Shown in pieces: positions 1 to 10,500 of a stretch of DNA of 64,000 bases. The stretch is from positions 24,436,529 through 24,500,528 of the forward strand of contig NC_135185.1 of the NCBI RefSeq assembly GCF_041146795.1. Direction: 5' to 3'. The position numbers and the translations under genes are program-made. This DNA comes from Maylandia zebra (taxonomy: Eukaryota; Chordata; Actinopteri; Cichliformes; Cichlidae). Under the pieces are notes generated by a model that worked only from the letters and a program-made list of their open reading frames with translations, was not told the origin of the DNA and searched no databases. The first letter of the stretch is position 1, and every line of letters starts with the position of its first letter.

Positions 1-1189
1 ATCACTGTGTCAGTGGACCCTCAACTTCCTCACAGACAGACCCCAATCAGTGAGGGTGGGAAAACAAGTCTCCCCCTCCATCTCACTCAGCACTGGAGCG
101 CCTCAGGGCTGTGTTTTAAGCCCCCTGCTGTACTCACTGTACACTTATGACTGTGTAGCCACATCAGACACCACTCCCATTGTCAAGTTTGCTGACGACA
201 CTGCTGTTGTGGGCCTGATCTCCGACAACATCGAGACGGCCTACCTGGAGGAGATTAGGAACCTGGAGACCTGGTGCCAGGAGAATAACCTCCTCCTAAA
301 CATCAGCAAGACTAAGGAGCTGATCGTGGACTTCACTACAAAGCAGGCGAGGAATTACAAACCCCTCATCATCAGTGGCATGCCAGTGGAGAGAGTGGAC
401 AGTTTCTGATACCTGGGTGTTCACATCACTCAGGACCTGTCATGGTCCTGCCACATCAACTCCCTGGTTAAGAAAGCCCGTCAGCGCCTCTTCTTCCTTA
501 GAAGACTTAGAGACTTCCATCTGCCACTGAAGGTGCTCAAGAACTTCTACTCCTACATCATCGAGAGCGTCCTGACGGCAAACATCTGCACCTGGTTTGG
601 GAACAGCACCAAGCAGGACAGATGAGATCTGCAAAGAGTGGTGCGCTCAGCCGAACGCATCATTCAATCAGAGCTCCCTGACCTGCTGTCCATCTACACC
701 AAGCGGTGCAAGTCCAAAGCTAGGAAGATTATGATGGACCTCTCCCATCCCAACAATGGACTCTTCTCACTGTTGAGGTCTGGGAAGCGCTTCCGCTCCC
801 TTAAGGCCAAAACAGAGAGAATGAGGAGGAGCTTCTTCCCCCAGGCTATTCGGGCCCTGAACCAGGTGTAGGACTGGACTCTCCCACACACGTCACTATA
901 AGACTGGACTCTCACACACGTCACCACATGCACCACCACACATTTCCTATAATCCTATAATTCCTATAATTTATAATCTTTATAATCTCATCTGCTATTT
1001 GCACATTCTTTACTGTAAATTCCTAAGTTAATTTGTAAATTTTGTAGTAACCTGTAAATTGTAAATATTGTAAAACTTTTTCTTCTGTCATTTAATGGTC
1101 GGGCAATGTACAGCTACAAGCATTTCACCCGCATGTCATACTGTGTATGGTTGTGTGTGTGTGACAAATAAAATTTGAATTTGAATTTG
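1..1189 (+). mobile_element. Rex1/L2-like LINE, 5'-truncated, RT C-terminal half plus 3' UTR
   Basis: The plus strand encodes the C-terminal half of a non-LTR reverse transcriptase. The palm motif GCVLSPLL is followed by the FADD catalytic box (about 188-200), then the thumb and the usual C-terminal SFFPQAI stretch ending at the TAG at 869-871. The frame is open except for two in-frame TGA codons at 407-409 and 623-625, so the copy is dead. The 3' UTR runs to about 1189 and ends in a short TTTGAA tandem tail, as in L2/Rex-type LINEs. The element runs off the left edge, so the true 5' end is not visible. Reading the segment as a host gene is unlikely because of the stops and the tail. Confidence 0.85.
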
Positions 1190-1196
1190 GCTGTAC

Positions 1197-1506
1197 TGTA
1201 GGCGTGTGCATCTCCTGACCTAAAGGCGGTGTTGCGGGCCTTCAGGAGGAGACTAACATCCTGGTTCATCCAAGGCTTCTGGTTGGGGTACATGGTGATC
1301 CGTTTCTGGGTGGTGACACTGTTTGTGGTTTTGGAGATGTAATCCAGTACAGATGAGGCGTACTGGTCCAGGTCTGTGTGGGTGAACATATTCCAGTCTG
1401 TGTTTTTAAATCTGTCCTGGAGCACTGCGTCTGTCCCCTCTGGCCACACTTTAATAGTCCTCACAGCAGGTTTCACACGTTGGATAGCACGTAGGAAGAC
1501 AAGCAC
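1197..1506 (-). mobile_element. LINE ORF2 fragment (endonuclease-to-RT linker)
   Basis: The minus strand is open for about 100 codons. The translation has VKVWPEG-like, NTDWNMF and NQKPWM motifs and a KARNTAFRSGD stretch, which I recognise as the region between endonuclease and reverse transcriptase in fish Rex1/L2-type LINEs. It lies tail-on to the preceding plus-strand LINE, so two fragments of opposite orientation abut here. No endonuclease or RT core is present, so it is a fragment. Confidence 0.7.
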
Positions 1507-1514
1507 AACATTTG

Positions 1515-1890
1515 AGAAAGAAAAGAGGTTAGATTTAAAGGTAAGGACTGCTCAGTGATCCTCGATAAACTGCAAATTTAAATCTGGAATACACAGACTT
1601 TGATTTGGGTTTCCATTATAGCGACCCTTAAAGGGAGCAGCCAAAAAACAACAGTGAAGAAGAAAATGTAAAAACATGAGCTAATTAAGAAGGAGACTTT
1701 TAACGACATGTCTATTCCAAACTACAGATCCTGATTCATTTTGACTGCAGGAAAGACCTGGAAAAACTTTCAGGTGTTCACCTTTAAAAAGGTGTTTTTT
1801 AAGATATTTGTGTTGAAAAATGACAAAAATGCCTGGAGGTCTGCCAGTGCACCATTTTAAAAATATAGTCAGTATCTTGAAATGAATTTG
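1515..1890. repeat. Spacer block of the receptor duplication unit, copy 1
   Basis: This non-coding block recurs with minor changes, in order, at 9960-10025, 11320-11481 and 13302-13440. The second copy is split by a 1.3-kb receptor-pseudogene segment and by a hAT element. Here it is contiguous, so it serves as the unoccupied reference for both. No ORF of interest is visible. Confidence 0.7.
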
Positions 1891-2092
1891 ATATGCTACT
1901 TCAAAGCACATTGTGCGCTGTCTGTCCTGCGTGCTGCATAACAACATTCAATATTTAGTATTTACTGCTGTTTACACTTAGCTAGATTAATGCGATGGTG
2001 TTGTGTTTAGTATGTTGCTTTGGTTTTTTTGCTTGTTTTCTATTCTTTCTCTCTCAACAGGTGATCCAGGAGATTTTTATCTCCTGGATCAT
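1890..2092 (+). repeat. Truncated copy of the poly(A) retroelement family, ending in a palindrome
   Basis: This matches the 8855-9035 part of the long copy at 8166-9368, sharing the AAGCACATTGTGCGCTGTC word and the CAGGTGA-CCAGG end. At 2062-2091 it closes with a near-perfect hairpin: 13-nt arms around a TTTT loop. It is degenerate relative to the other copies. Confidence 0.55.
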
Positions 2093-2203
2093 ACATAAAT
2101 GTATGATGTGATTTATTAAACCGTCACAATTTTTCTTACACAGCGTAATTATGTAGTGATTTGTTTGAATAAATAAGTCACACGGTGAATAGAAATTAAT
2201 TTT

Positions 2204-2209
2204 TTTATT
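2204..2209 (-). promoter_or_regulatory. Candidate poly(A) signal for the 2.66-kb receptor
   Basis: AATAAA on the minus strand about 450 bases after the receptor stop codon, followed by an A/T-rich stretch. It is a plausible 3' end. It is inferred from position only. Confidence 0.3.
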
Positions 2210-2658
2210 CATTGACAACAAGTATTAATACAGTAGCTGCAGAATTACCAAACACTATTTGCATGTACAAGAATTTAGAAAAAGAAATTTTAAGAAGACA
2301 GTTGCCCAGAGGGTAGCTGTCAGCTTTATGCAGGTTACACATAGATTTACACACTCTGCTCCCAGGTAAGTCACCTAGTATGATAGCCACAACCCTAATA
2401 ATCCTATTTGGATGATATGAGTCAGTGGCAGAAACACAATCATATAATAATGAAAAACAAATCAAAAACCCAAACAGACAACTTAGTTTAAAACCCTTCT
2501 AGCAAAATAAGTTTTTTAAGTTATGGAAGCTGCTATAACGTCTTCTCTCTAAGATCACACATTTTGCTGCCAATGTAAGAATATATATATGAACACAAAG
2601 GCTCCTAATGCTTGGATGAATAATTGGCAGTTTAATTATTCTACCTTTAAGGCTTTTT

Positions 2659-3582
2659 TCACTGCTTGAAGAATTCCTTTGTCCTGTTCTGGAAGCTTTT
2701 TCCAATGATGATGTAGAGAATGGGGTTAAGGACACTGTCAAAGAAGCCTAAGTACACACAGACCAAATTGATGATTTCCAGCATGATGTGACATTTCTGA
2801 ATGTCAGTGTTTTTGACCACAAATATTCTCACGCAGAATATCACCCTGCAGATCAGGTATGACAGTACAACTGCCAGGATGAGAGTCGTGGTCTTCTGCT
2901 CTGTTCTCTCAGGTTTTAAAAACCCCATTCGCTTTTTTCTCAGAATTGTAATAATTCTGACAGAACAGAACAAAATAATGATAACAGGGATGATAAAGTT
3001 GAATATTATGTCTCTCAAGTCATACAGCAGATATTGATCTAGTGAAGTGGAGTCGACTATACATTCAGTAATATTTGACTGAGGGTTCAATTTTACCTTA
3101 CTGTAGATGAATATGGGGAAAGCAAAGACCAAACCAAAACTCCACACAAACAGACATCCCAGTTTGGCATAAAATGGCCTGCTCATCAACTCGTGGAAAA
3201 GTGGGTGCACCAGTGCCACATAACAATCTAAGATAGCCAGAACAAGAAAGTAGATATTGCAAAATAAATGCATTCTCACACCAGCTTTTACCAGCATGCA
3301 CAGGCTTTCACTGAAAGGCCAGTCAATGCTTAATCTTACATCATCAGTCCAGAAGGGCAAACAGCACATCAGAACAAGATGAGTTCCAGTCAAGTTGCTC
3401 AAGTAGATCTCAGTCACAGTGCAGGCCTTCTTGTGGAGGCAGAAAACCATCAGCACAAACGCATTAAAGATGATTGCAAGCAGGCAGATGACATAAACTG
3501 GAGTCATACAGAAGATTAACGTGTTGTTGTTAAAAATGGTGGGACAATGCTCTTCACTTGCGTTGCTTTGGTTTCCAGTCAT
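2659..3582 (-). CDS. Bradykinin-receptor-like GPCR, full-length ORF with lost activation motifs
   Basis: This 307-aa seven-helix protein is most like the receptor at 50.7 kb. The start is the ATG at 3580-3582, 32 bases below a splice acceptor (CTCCAG at 3615-3620); the 5' exon donor is at about 4378. N-terminal NxS/NxT sites, the disulphide cysteines (about C95 and C174) and the TM7 NPILY motif are kept. Four class A hallmark positions are changed. The TM2 Asp is His (about H68). The DRY Arg is Cys (DCY, 119-121). The TM6 CWxP is CRVI (245-248), losing both Trp and Pro. The acidic ligand-contact residue at the top of TM6 is Val. ECL3 is two residues shorter than in its relatives. The C tail ends early. 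It may be a decoy, a silent receptor or a young pseudogene. The bradykinin-receptor family assignment is secure; function is not. Confidence 0.85.
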   Translation of the reverse strand: MTGNQSNASEEHCPTIFNNNTLIFCMTPVYVICLLAIIFNAFVLMVFCLHKKACTVTEIYLSNLTGTHLVLMCCLPFWTDDVRLSIDWPFSESLCMLVKAGVRMHLFCNIYFLVLAILDCYVALVHPLFHELMSRPFYAKLGCLFVWSFGLVFAFPIFIYSKVKLNPQSNITECIVDSTSLDQYLLYDLRDIIFNFIIPVIIILFCSVRIITILRKKRMGFLKPERTEQKTTTLILAVVLSYLICRVIFCVRIFVVKNTDIQKCHIMLEIINLVCVYLGFFDSVLNPILYIIIGKSFQNRTKEFFKQ

Positions 3583-3729
3583 CTTCAGTGTCAGGAATTA
3601 AGTTGGCAGGGATGCTGGAGTGAAATAAAGGATACCAAAATAGAAAACATAAATATCTTGTTACCTGGCATTGTTTTAACATAATTTGTTACGATGACAG
3701 AAAACATAGATACACCTAATTCTGAATAA

Positions 3730-3805
3730 GACTGATATGTAACTACCCGGCTTCAGACCCCGAGCGACTTGAATTGGATAAGCAGAAGAAAATGGATTGA
3801 TATAT
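3730..3805 (-). repeat. Fragment of a widespread teleost interspersed repeat
   Basis: On the minus strand it reads CCATTTTCTTCTGCTTATCC followed by a GGGTC-rich stretch, the start of a repeat common in fish genomes. Fuller copies are at 42385-42560 and 49105-49290. Confidence 0.45.
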
Positions 3806-4378
3806 AGTATTTGATTCAGTTTTAAAGACCATCATCATATTAGAAAACATGCAATTTTACATCATATTTAGAGCTGAGCGTGCTTTCCAGCATCATAGAG
3901 TCATCACCACAGCACCAGCTACGTAAAACAAGTTCACAAGTTTAGTATTTCCATCCTCACATTTACAGACAGTTTAAAACAATTTAAATGTGAATTTATT
4001 ATATGTTTTGGGGGGCAGCCTTTATTAAATACATTTTCATTTGTGTTAAATACATTACTATAAACGTTGTTACTGCATGAGGCTGAATTTGATCAAAACA
4101 CAAAACATGCTGAGACAAACATGCTGAGACAAACATGCTGAGACAAAATCAGTTAATCTGCCGTCTACTTGTCGACACGTTACTGTACACCTAAGAACAT
4201 CACTGCTTCCAAAACCTGTGCAGCTGTTAAACTGAAGAAATTTCCTTTTTTATGAAGATAGTGCCAAAAGGTCAAAAACACTGTTCCTGATGGACAGTGA
4301 TTTAGACCTTGCAAATATTCCAACTAAAGGTAAAGACATAAGAAAGTAAATTCCAAGCCAAATTAAGCGTTTACATAC

Positions 4379-4570
4379 CTTGCAGGCAAATTAGTGTGTG
4401 CTCCTGATGGAAAAAGAGCAAACAGCCAGCTACACTCTCTCAGTACCTTCTGCTACAGTCTTCTTTCTGAAAGGCTTAATTTAAAGAAGAAACTAAACTG
4501 ATAGTCAAGTGATTTCAGATAAGAGAGACATCACACCCAGTCTATGACCACTTCCTTGACTCTTCACTGA
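4379..4570 (-). promoter_or_regulatory. 5' untranslated exon and promoter block of the 2.66-kb receptor
   Basis: One of five related blocks (others near 28.3, 39.1, 48.0 and 52.9 kb). The minus strand gives an exon end TGCAAG followed by donor GTATGT at 4378-4373. This would splice over a 764-base intron to the acceptor at 3615. Upstream of the exon is the conserved ATCACTTGACTATCAG-type core shared with the sister blocks. The exon's 5' end is not defined by sequence alone. Confidence 0.6.
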
Positions 4571-4689
4571 AGTCCTTAGTTACTTCTAAACATTTTTTTC
4601 TCTGGGTTGATTTTATTAACAAAAATGACCCTATTATGGACAGAGAAAATTTTCCATTTATTAACTTAATGGCAACATGTTAGACGCTG

Positions 4690-5010
4690 TGGTTATCGAT
4701 TAAAATACCAATACGGGACTTACTCTGCTGTAAGAACACCATAATACTGATGATCCAACAAAGAAAGTCAGAGACAACATGTACACAAAATGTGATGAAC
4801 GGAGGTGAAACAGGTGGGGAACAGAACAGAGTTGAGGTAAGTCAGGAAATAGGAAAGGGCAGCGAAAGTAAGTAAAACTAAACGACATGGGCAGAAACAG
4901 AAACTTTAAAAGTAAAGACAGGAACTGATGAAAGGGAGCAGACAAACCAGAATACATACAAACCAAAATGGTGACAGACAGAGACAACTAGATACGAGAA
5001 AAGGGAAGAA
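4690..5010. repeat. Degenerate interspersed repeat, related to 15430-15760
   Basis: The words AAGGGCAG..GAAAGTAAGTAAAACTA and AACGACATGG occur here and, slightly altered, at about 15660-15740, in the same order. They resemble internal parts of old solo LTRs. No coding potential is evident; ORFs here are A/T-rich chance frames. Confidence 0.4.
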
Positions 5011-5400
5011 GCTAAATGCAGCTTCAAAGTCACCAGTAACAAGAGCTAAGAAGGTCTCAATTAACAAGCATATATAATAAATTATACAGAATACACACAA
5101 TTAGAAGATAATATTCAGCCTTCAAATTTTATTTGAATGGTGCCAAATCACAAAAACAGTCACCTCAAGGTGTGTTTATATTATAAGGTAAAAGACGCTA
5201 AGATAAGTACAAAATAAGCCTTGCAAATTACAATAAATGTATAGAAGAATCACAGGGATATAATACCACACCTAACAAAACTATAAACAAAACTACCTTT
5301 CAAAAACGAAGAGCAGAGATTTAAATTAATCTCCAAAATATTCATGAAAAACCTCAAAACAGAAGATGACACTTTATGCATAAAAAGCAGATATTGATTC
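5011..5400. other. Intergenic A/T-rich DNA, nothing recognised
   Basis: No ORF, splice-like structure or repeat match that I can support. Confidence 0.4.
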
Positions 5401-6190
5401 AATATTAAATGCCTGCCTCCGTGTTAATGTAATTAAATAATCCTAGACATAATTGTTGCAAAGGACTTGAGTTGAATAAATACTCGATACAATAAGTTGA
5501 AGAAAACAAAATTTAGATTCTTTGATAAGAAGTAATAAAACTGTCGCTGACACTATTTGTTTCCAATAATTAAACAAAGTAGAACTCACTTTTTTCTCTT
5601 TTGTTTTTTCCTTTTGAATACTTTTTATTTTATTTGCTTCTCTGTCCTTGGTCTAGAGCATGGATGCAAGCTGCAATTATTGCAGTCATACATGTTGTAA
5701 ACTTCTGTAATACAACAGGGCCACCCTAACTGTGAATCTGGATTATATGTGCAAATGACAGGAACATATTCATCTTGCACAGAGGACAAAAAATGTGTTT
5801 CTCTATTGGAAAACACTGATTGACTGTTCCACAAATAACACAATTTAAAACAGCAGCTGGTTGGGGCTTCTGTGCTTACAGCCAGAGCTGTGTGCCTGAG
5901 AAGCTCTTATCAAGGATATCCATCATCCATCATGGTGGTCATCCTGTGTCTTTCTGTGTCTGCTTTGTGGGCAGAGCATTGGTTCCTCACCTGTTCTGCT
6001 CACCTGCTGATGACAATCAACGAGGCAATACTTAAGGGCAGGGCATCTACTCATCTACTCTGTGCCAGTCTGTCAGCTATCTCATGGTGGTAACCAGGCT
6101 GTATCTTTACGTCTGTGCTCTGTACTTATCTTGATTTCCTTGTGTCTTCAGTTTCTCTGCCACTTCACTGCTTAACACACTCCTAGCTCA
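5400..6190 (-). repeat. 3'-flank block of the receptor duplication unit
   Basis: Three sub-blocks recur elsewhere. 5420-5530 matches 27150-27250. 5780-5930 (with GCCAGAGCTGTGTGCCTGAG) matches 16590-16800 and 50345-50440. 6080-6185 (GTAACCAGGCTGTAT) matches 13445-13548. In the intact 50.7-kb unit this block lies just downstream of the receptor stop, so here it marks the 3' side of the pseudogene at 6240-6565. Confidence 0.65.
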
Positions 6191-6239
6191 AGTCTCTGGA
6201 TGCTGGTCACTTTGGCAAAATTCACTGAATTGCCTCTCA

Positions 6240-6565
6240 CCTTCTTCCCGTCACTCTTGGATTCTTGGAAACAAGGCTGAATGGGAAAATGGGATTTAGA
6301 AGGGTTCTAAAGAAGGCTTAGTATGCAGAATCTCAGTATTTATTCTGTCGAGTAGATCTAGTATCCTGCTCATGGGAGAATGGGCACCCAGCAGATCAGG
6401 AATGCCAGAATGAACAACTCACAGGATGAAAGTGGTGGCCTCCTACTCCATTCTCTGAGTGTCTCACCCCTCTTTTTCCCAGTGCGTGAATAATTATGAC
6501 AGTACAGAAGGAGATCATGGAAACAGAAATGATGAAGCTGAAGATAATGGTCCTTTTTGTTTTTA
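6240..6565 (-). pseudogene. Bradykinin-receptor-like pseudogene fragment (TM7 to TM5)
   Basis: The minus strand aligns by eye with 43430-43740 of the intact receptor: a TM7 remnant near 6280-6330, TM6 with the CAGCAGATCAGGAATGCCAG word near 6392-6410, intracellular loop 3, and TM5 up to about 6565. The frame is broken at several points and no start or N-terminal half follows upstream. The stretch ATGGAAACAG-AAATGATGAAG around 6509-6530 is the uninterrupted version of the site hit by the LINE at 13781. Confidence 0.75.
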
Positions 6566-7240
6566 TCGATATAAAAATTTGGAAATGTACCGATACGTGA
6601 TCAGAATTATAATATTTTTGACTATCTGAGGCAAAAAAATTTCAGATTCAAATCAAATCGAATCGTGGATCAAATTGATTCGGGAGCTTGTGAATCAGAA
6701 TCGAATCGATTGTAGAAATCGGTGGCGATACCCAGCCATAGCCCCAAATGCAGACTACAGGAGACTTGAAGAAATAAAAAAGTGAGCTTCATTGCAGCTG
6801 ATTCAATGCTAAAAGAAAAAATCCAAACAAAGGCTTAGAAAGTCCAAATAGCACCAGGAGGAGAAAACACACTAGGAACTAGACAGATGGACACCAGAGG
6901 CTTTAAACACACACATAAAGTAATCATGAAGAGTCTGCACAGCTGGAGATAACAAGGCATAGCAGAATCTAGACACAAACGGGAAGGTAAAAAAATATAG
7001 ACCACAAGAGGCCAAAGACCCAACTTAAAAAGACGAAGCAACAAAACAGGGCAAAGCCTAACATTAAGACGGGGACTTGACAGTAAAACACCAGAGGAAC
7101 TAAAATAACGCCAGAAGGGGGGATATTTCTGACAGAACCCAGAAATGCAATAATAATCACAGGCACACTAACAAAGCTCAGCCTAAAATAATAATTAAAC
7201 TAAAGCTCAAGAACAGCAATGAAAAGCAAACTAAAATGCT
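6566..7240. repeat. Decayed DNA-transposon end and LTR-like repeat
   Basis: 6640-6740 contains ATCGAATCG/CAAATCGAATCG repeats ending in GGCGATACCCAG, typical of the terminal region of an old fish DNA transposon. 6740-7200 is a degenerate segment resembling the solo-LTR-like repeats at 15430 and 41773. It separates two receptor pseudogene fragments. No coding content. Confidence 0.35.
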
Positions 7241-7243
7241 CAA

Positions 7244-7760
7244 TTATAAGAAGAAGACGCAAGATAAGCCAAGAAAAACTGCAAAACATGACAGCTGCTT
7301 AATTCTCTGAGTGTTTAAACCCACTGCTAGACTGTTTCTCAGAGCTTTTCTAATGCTGTGCAGAAGGATAACAGGGATGATAAAACTAAAAATAATCAGC
7401 ATCCTCTCCATCATTAGATATGGATCTTTTGTGAGATTAAATGTGCATTCAGTAACATTTGACTGAGGGTGAATTTTGACCTTCCTGTAGATGAATGCGT
7501 GAAGAGTAAAGACCCCACACAAACAGACATCCCAGTTTGGTGTAAAATGCCCTACTCTTCCTCTCATAGGAAAGCACCAGTGCAACATGTGATCTATGCT
7601 AACCTGAACAAGGAAGTATCTTCTGCAGAATGCATTCGTGTTGATAACAGCTGATGACACTTTGCATAGGATATCAGTGAAAGACCATCTGTTATCAGCC
7701 CAGAAGCTCACACAGCACACCACACATATATACACTCGTAAACAGGAGCACCATTGCACA
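7244..7760 (-). pseudogene. Bradykinin-receptor-like pseudogene (TM2 to TM6)
   Basis: A 171-codon open stretch retains the order FWAD (end of TM2), DILCKVSSAVI (TM3 cysteine region), YFLVQVSID (TM3), FIYRKVKIHPQSNVTEC (ECL2 with the disulphide Cys and N-glycan site) and IIFSFIIPVI (TM5). The DRY triplet reads DHM and the sequence after it departs from the family, which indicates a frameshift through ICL2-TM4. TM6 is eroded, and TM1 and TM7 are missing. It is a dead copy, not a short receptor. Confidence 0.8.
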
Positions 7761-8064
7761 TGAAAATGGTTGGAAATGCAAAAAATGAATTTCTGCTGCA
7801 GATCCCAGAAGATTAGTTGTTCCTTTGGTACTTAAGATGACAGACAACATTTATTTATATTGATAAATATATTTCTATATAACAGTGTTTGAGGGTACTC
7901 CTTTAAAGATTGATGTGTAGGCGCACCTCACTTATATATTTATGTATGTATAAATTATATTTATAATAGGCGAGACCTGTGTTTGGTTCTCTAAACTGTG
8001 GCATGCTTGTTATCAGATCATCAGATAGTTGGATGTTTTGCTTATATTTTCAGTAGTTTTGTTA

Positions 8065-8165
8065 GATGATGGTATATATTGCTTTTCACAGCATTCATCT
8101 TTCAGTGACAAACATTATTTTTTTCAATGTATTTCACTTTATTTTAGGCTATCATCAGTTTAGAA
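8065..8165. repeat. 101-bp direct repeat, left copy, flanking a retroelement
   Basis: Matches 9369-9469 over 101 bases with three mismatches, all within positions 16-20. It abuts the 5' end of the poly(A)-tailed element at 8166-9368, and its partner starts right after the poly(A). Confidence 0.9.
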
Positions 8166-9336
8166 GGTGGGAATGGATGTTTGTGTCTGTGTGTGCCTGT
8201 ATGTCTTTGTCTATATGTCAGGTTGGGTATCAGACGCCACCTCTCTGGGGACATCTCAGGCCCTCCAAGGTTTGGAGGCCTATCTCCACCCACCACCACT
8301 TCCCCTGCCAGTGGCGGACTCCCTCAGGTGTCGGTGCGTTGGTGGTTCTTTGTGTCTGGGGGTAGGCGTCCGGGTACACACCGGCTCACAACTTGGCGGC
8401 CGCTTATCGGGGCCTGGAGCCTGGGGCTCGCTCGGGCCACTTCGGAGGTGGGATGCCCCCGGCCTCTCGGCCTGGGGCTCGGTCACTCAGGCACAGCTGG
8501 CTGCCGGCGGAGCTCACGGGCGCGTCACTGCAACTCCCCCTGGCTTTTGCTCCGCGGCTGCTGAGTGAGCCCTCATCTGGGACTCTCCTCAGCTCTTTCT
8601 GGGACAGTGGCGCGGCTGCCCCTCTGTTGGTCTTCCTTGGTCTCTTGTGTTCTGGGGGCCTCTGGATGTCTGGAGTTTTGATCTCCTCCATACCTGCTTC
8701 ATACCCTGGAGGACGGGGCTGTGGCTCCCCATACTCCCTAGCAGATCGTTACATGGAGAAACCTTTGGAATGCAAGCATGCTGATCCACACAGGTATGCA
8801 CACAGGTGTACACACGGGTATTCACAGACGCGGACTACACCTTTCTTGGCTGCTGCCTCAAAGCACATTGTGCGCTGTCTATCTTGCGTGCTGCACAATA
8901 TCGTTTATTATTTAGTATCTACTGATGTCTACTGCTAGCTAGTTTATTGTGATGGTGCTGTTTTTTTTTTTATTATGTTGCTCTTTGTTGTTTGCTTTCT
9001 CTTCTGTTTTTTTTTCTCCATACAGGTGACCCAGGTGTTTTGTTTTTTTGTTTGTTTGTTTTTTTTTCTTTCTTCCCCCCCTTCTCACCGTCTCTTCTCC
9101 CCTTTGGTTTTCTTTCTCTAACTCTCTTTCTTTCATTCTTTCTCCCTGTCCTATCCCCCAGTCATGTCTGTCCCGTTTGTAGCAACTGAAAATAAAATAA
9201 ATTCATAATTATAATAAAGGTCAATCAAATGGACCAATATGGCAAGGCCATGATGATCCACTTGGTAAAATAAATCCGCTTGACATCTTTCTTGGCCTTA
9301 AGACAACAATTCTGATGGCTAAAGATCCAACCGGGA

Positions 9337-9368
<32 letters not shown>
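8166..9368 (+). mobile_element. Poly(A)-tailed retroelement, unclassified family, longest copy in window
   Basis: A 1.2-kb insertion with a GC-rich 5' half, a pyrimidine-rich middle, an A/T-rich 3' part and a 3' A-run of about 30. Shared parts recur at 1890-2092, 20415-20639 (minus), 33208-33840, 34571-35443 and 63161-64000 (minus). I see no RT or endonuclease ORF. The 60-180 codon frames overlap in several phases and are probably chance frames in GC-rich DNA. The 3' consensus ends with a GACAACAATTCTGATGGC-type word and CGGGACA before the poly(A). It is either a LINE 3' end or a SINE-like element mobilised in trans. Confidence 0.75.
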
Positions 9369-9370
<2 letters not shown>

Positions 9371-9469
9371 TGATGGTATATATGGCACTTCACAGCATTC
9401 ATCTTTCAGTGACAAACATTATTTTTTTCAATGTATTTCACTTTATTTTAGGCTATCATCAGTTTAGAA
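9369..9469. repeat. 101-bp direct repeat, right copy
   Basis: Partner of 8065-8165, beginning directly after the poly(A) run. Confidence 0.9.
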
Positions 9470-10030
9470 AGCATTCATGGCCAGTTTTTATTTTCTAGGA
9501 TTTATAATTTACAGCAAGAGTAGATTTGCATGAAAGGAAATGGTTTGTAATGGACAGATGCAAAGTGATCAATGGCCACAGCCTCGTGCAGTAAAGATGT
9601 ATCACAAGACGGTTGATCTGTTTGTCTCACTAACAAACTAAACATGGCATTTTTAGAGGGTACAGCAGCCATGGCAGTTTGTCTTGAAACAGCAACAGTA
9701 ATCTCCATATTTAGACCTTTTTCTAAAAATCCATTTTTGACTTCAATCTCGAAATATTGACTTTAAAAAAAACTTCACTTATGTGCAAATAAAGTGGCAG
9801 GTAATTTTAAATTCTATCAGCTCAACACACAGCGAACACACAAACTGTTTGTATGCTGTGTGGCACAGTGTGTTGCTAGCTAAAGGCCCAGCTGCTGTCT
9901 TTCACAGGGAGAGAAAGAGTGAGAGATAACTTTACTCTGAGAAAGATGAAGGAAGACAGACACGACATGAGGTTAGATTTAAAGGTAAGGACTGCTCAGT
10001 GATGCTCGATAAACTGCAAATTTAAAACAC
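9470..10030. other. Non-coding; ends in part of the duplication-unit spacer
   Basis: No gene seen. 9960-10025 repeats 1520-1575 (TTAGATTTAAAGGTAAGGAC), so this is the left part of spacer copy 2. Confidence 0.5.
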
Positions 10031-10054
10031 ATGGCAGAATTTTAACCACATATT

Positions 10055-10290
10055 GGTTGAAGTTTCAAAGTTCTTTATTCGTCACATGCATAGTTTTACA
10101 AGTATAACACACAGTGAAATGTAACCTGACATGCTCCTCGAACTGTGCAAAAGTCGATATACCTAATGTATATATAATATAAACATTAGGTGAATGTGCA
10201 GTAGTGGCATGTATGCATGGTGTGTGTAAGGTGGTAGTATATAATGTGATTTGATAAATAATGTAGTTTCATTTGTACATGTTGTACATA
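10055..10290 (-). mobile_element. LINE 3' UTR fragment
   Basis: TTTCAAAGTTCTTTATTCGTCACATG followed by an ACACAGTGAAATGTAA-type stretch is, in reverse, a common 3' UTR of fish L2/Rex-type LINEs. No coding portion is attached. Confidence 0.45.
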
Positions 10291-10364
10291 TATATTACTT
10301 TATCATTATCTTAGTATACATATATTTAGAACAAGGTTCTGTTACCTTTCTACAAAAAAATGTT

Positions 10365-10500
10365 AGAATCAGGAGCTACTTTTTGCTTTCTTACTTTGAG
10401 TACTTCACTTGAGTAAAGAAGTTGCTTCAGCACTTTTACTGGAGGATTTTTTTAGTAGTTCTACTTAAGTAAAGACAGCCTGTACTTTTGCCACCTCTGC
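10365..10500 (-). mobile_element. hAT-type terminal fragment
   Basis: Read on the minus strand it starts CAGAGGTGGCAAAAGTAC and carries subterminal AGTA/ACTTAAGTA repeats, as in one end of a fish hAT MITE. The other end is not visible, so this is a remnant. Confidence 0.45.

Noticed and set aside
638-871. Open frames at 50-409 and 638-871 as separate small genes
   Set aside because: They are one LINE reverse-transcriptase frame interrupted by two TGA codons.
4104-4145. Triple ACATGCTGAGACAAA tandem as a CRISPR-like or regulatory array
   Set aside because: Three adjacent copies of a roughly 15-bp word without spacers, in an intron; a small tandem duplication.
8167-8938. GC-rich overlapping ORFs of 99-181 codons
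   Set aside because: They overlap in several frames, use no consistent start and lie inside a repeated element whose other copies do not keep the frames. Chance ORFs.
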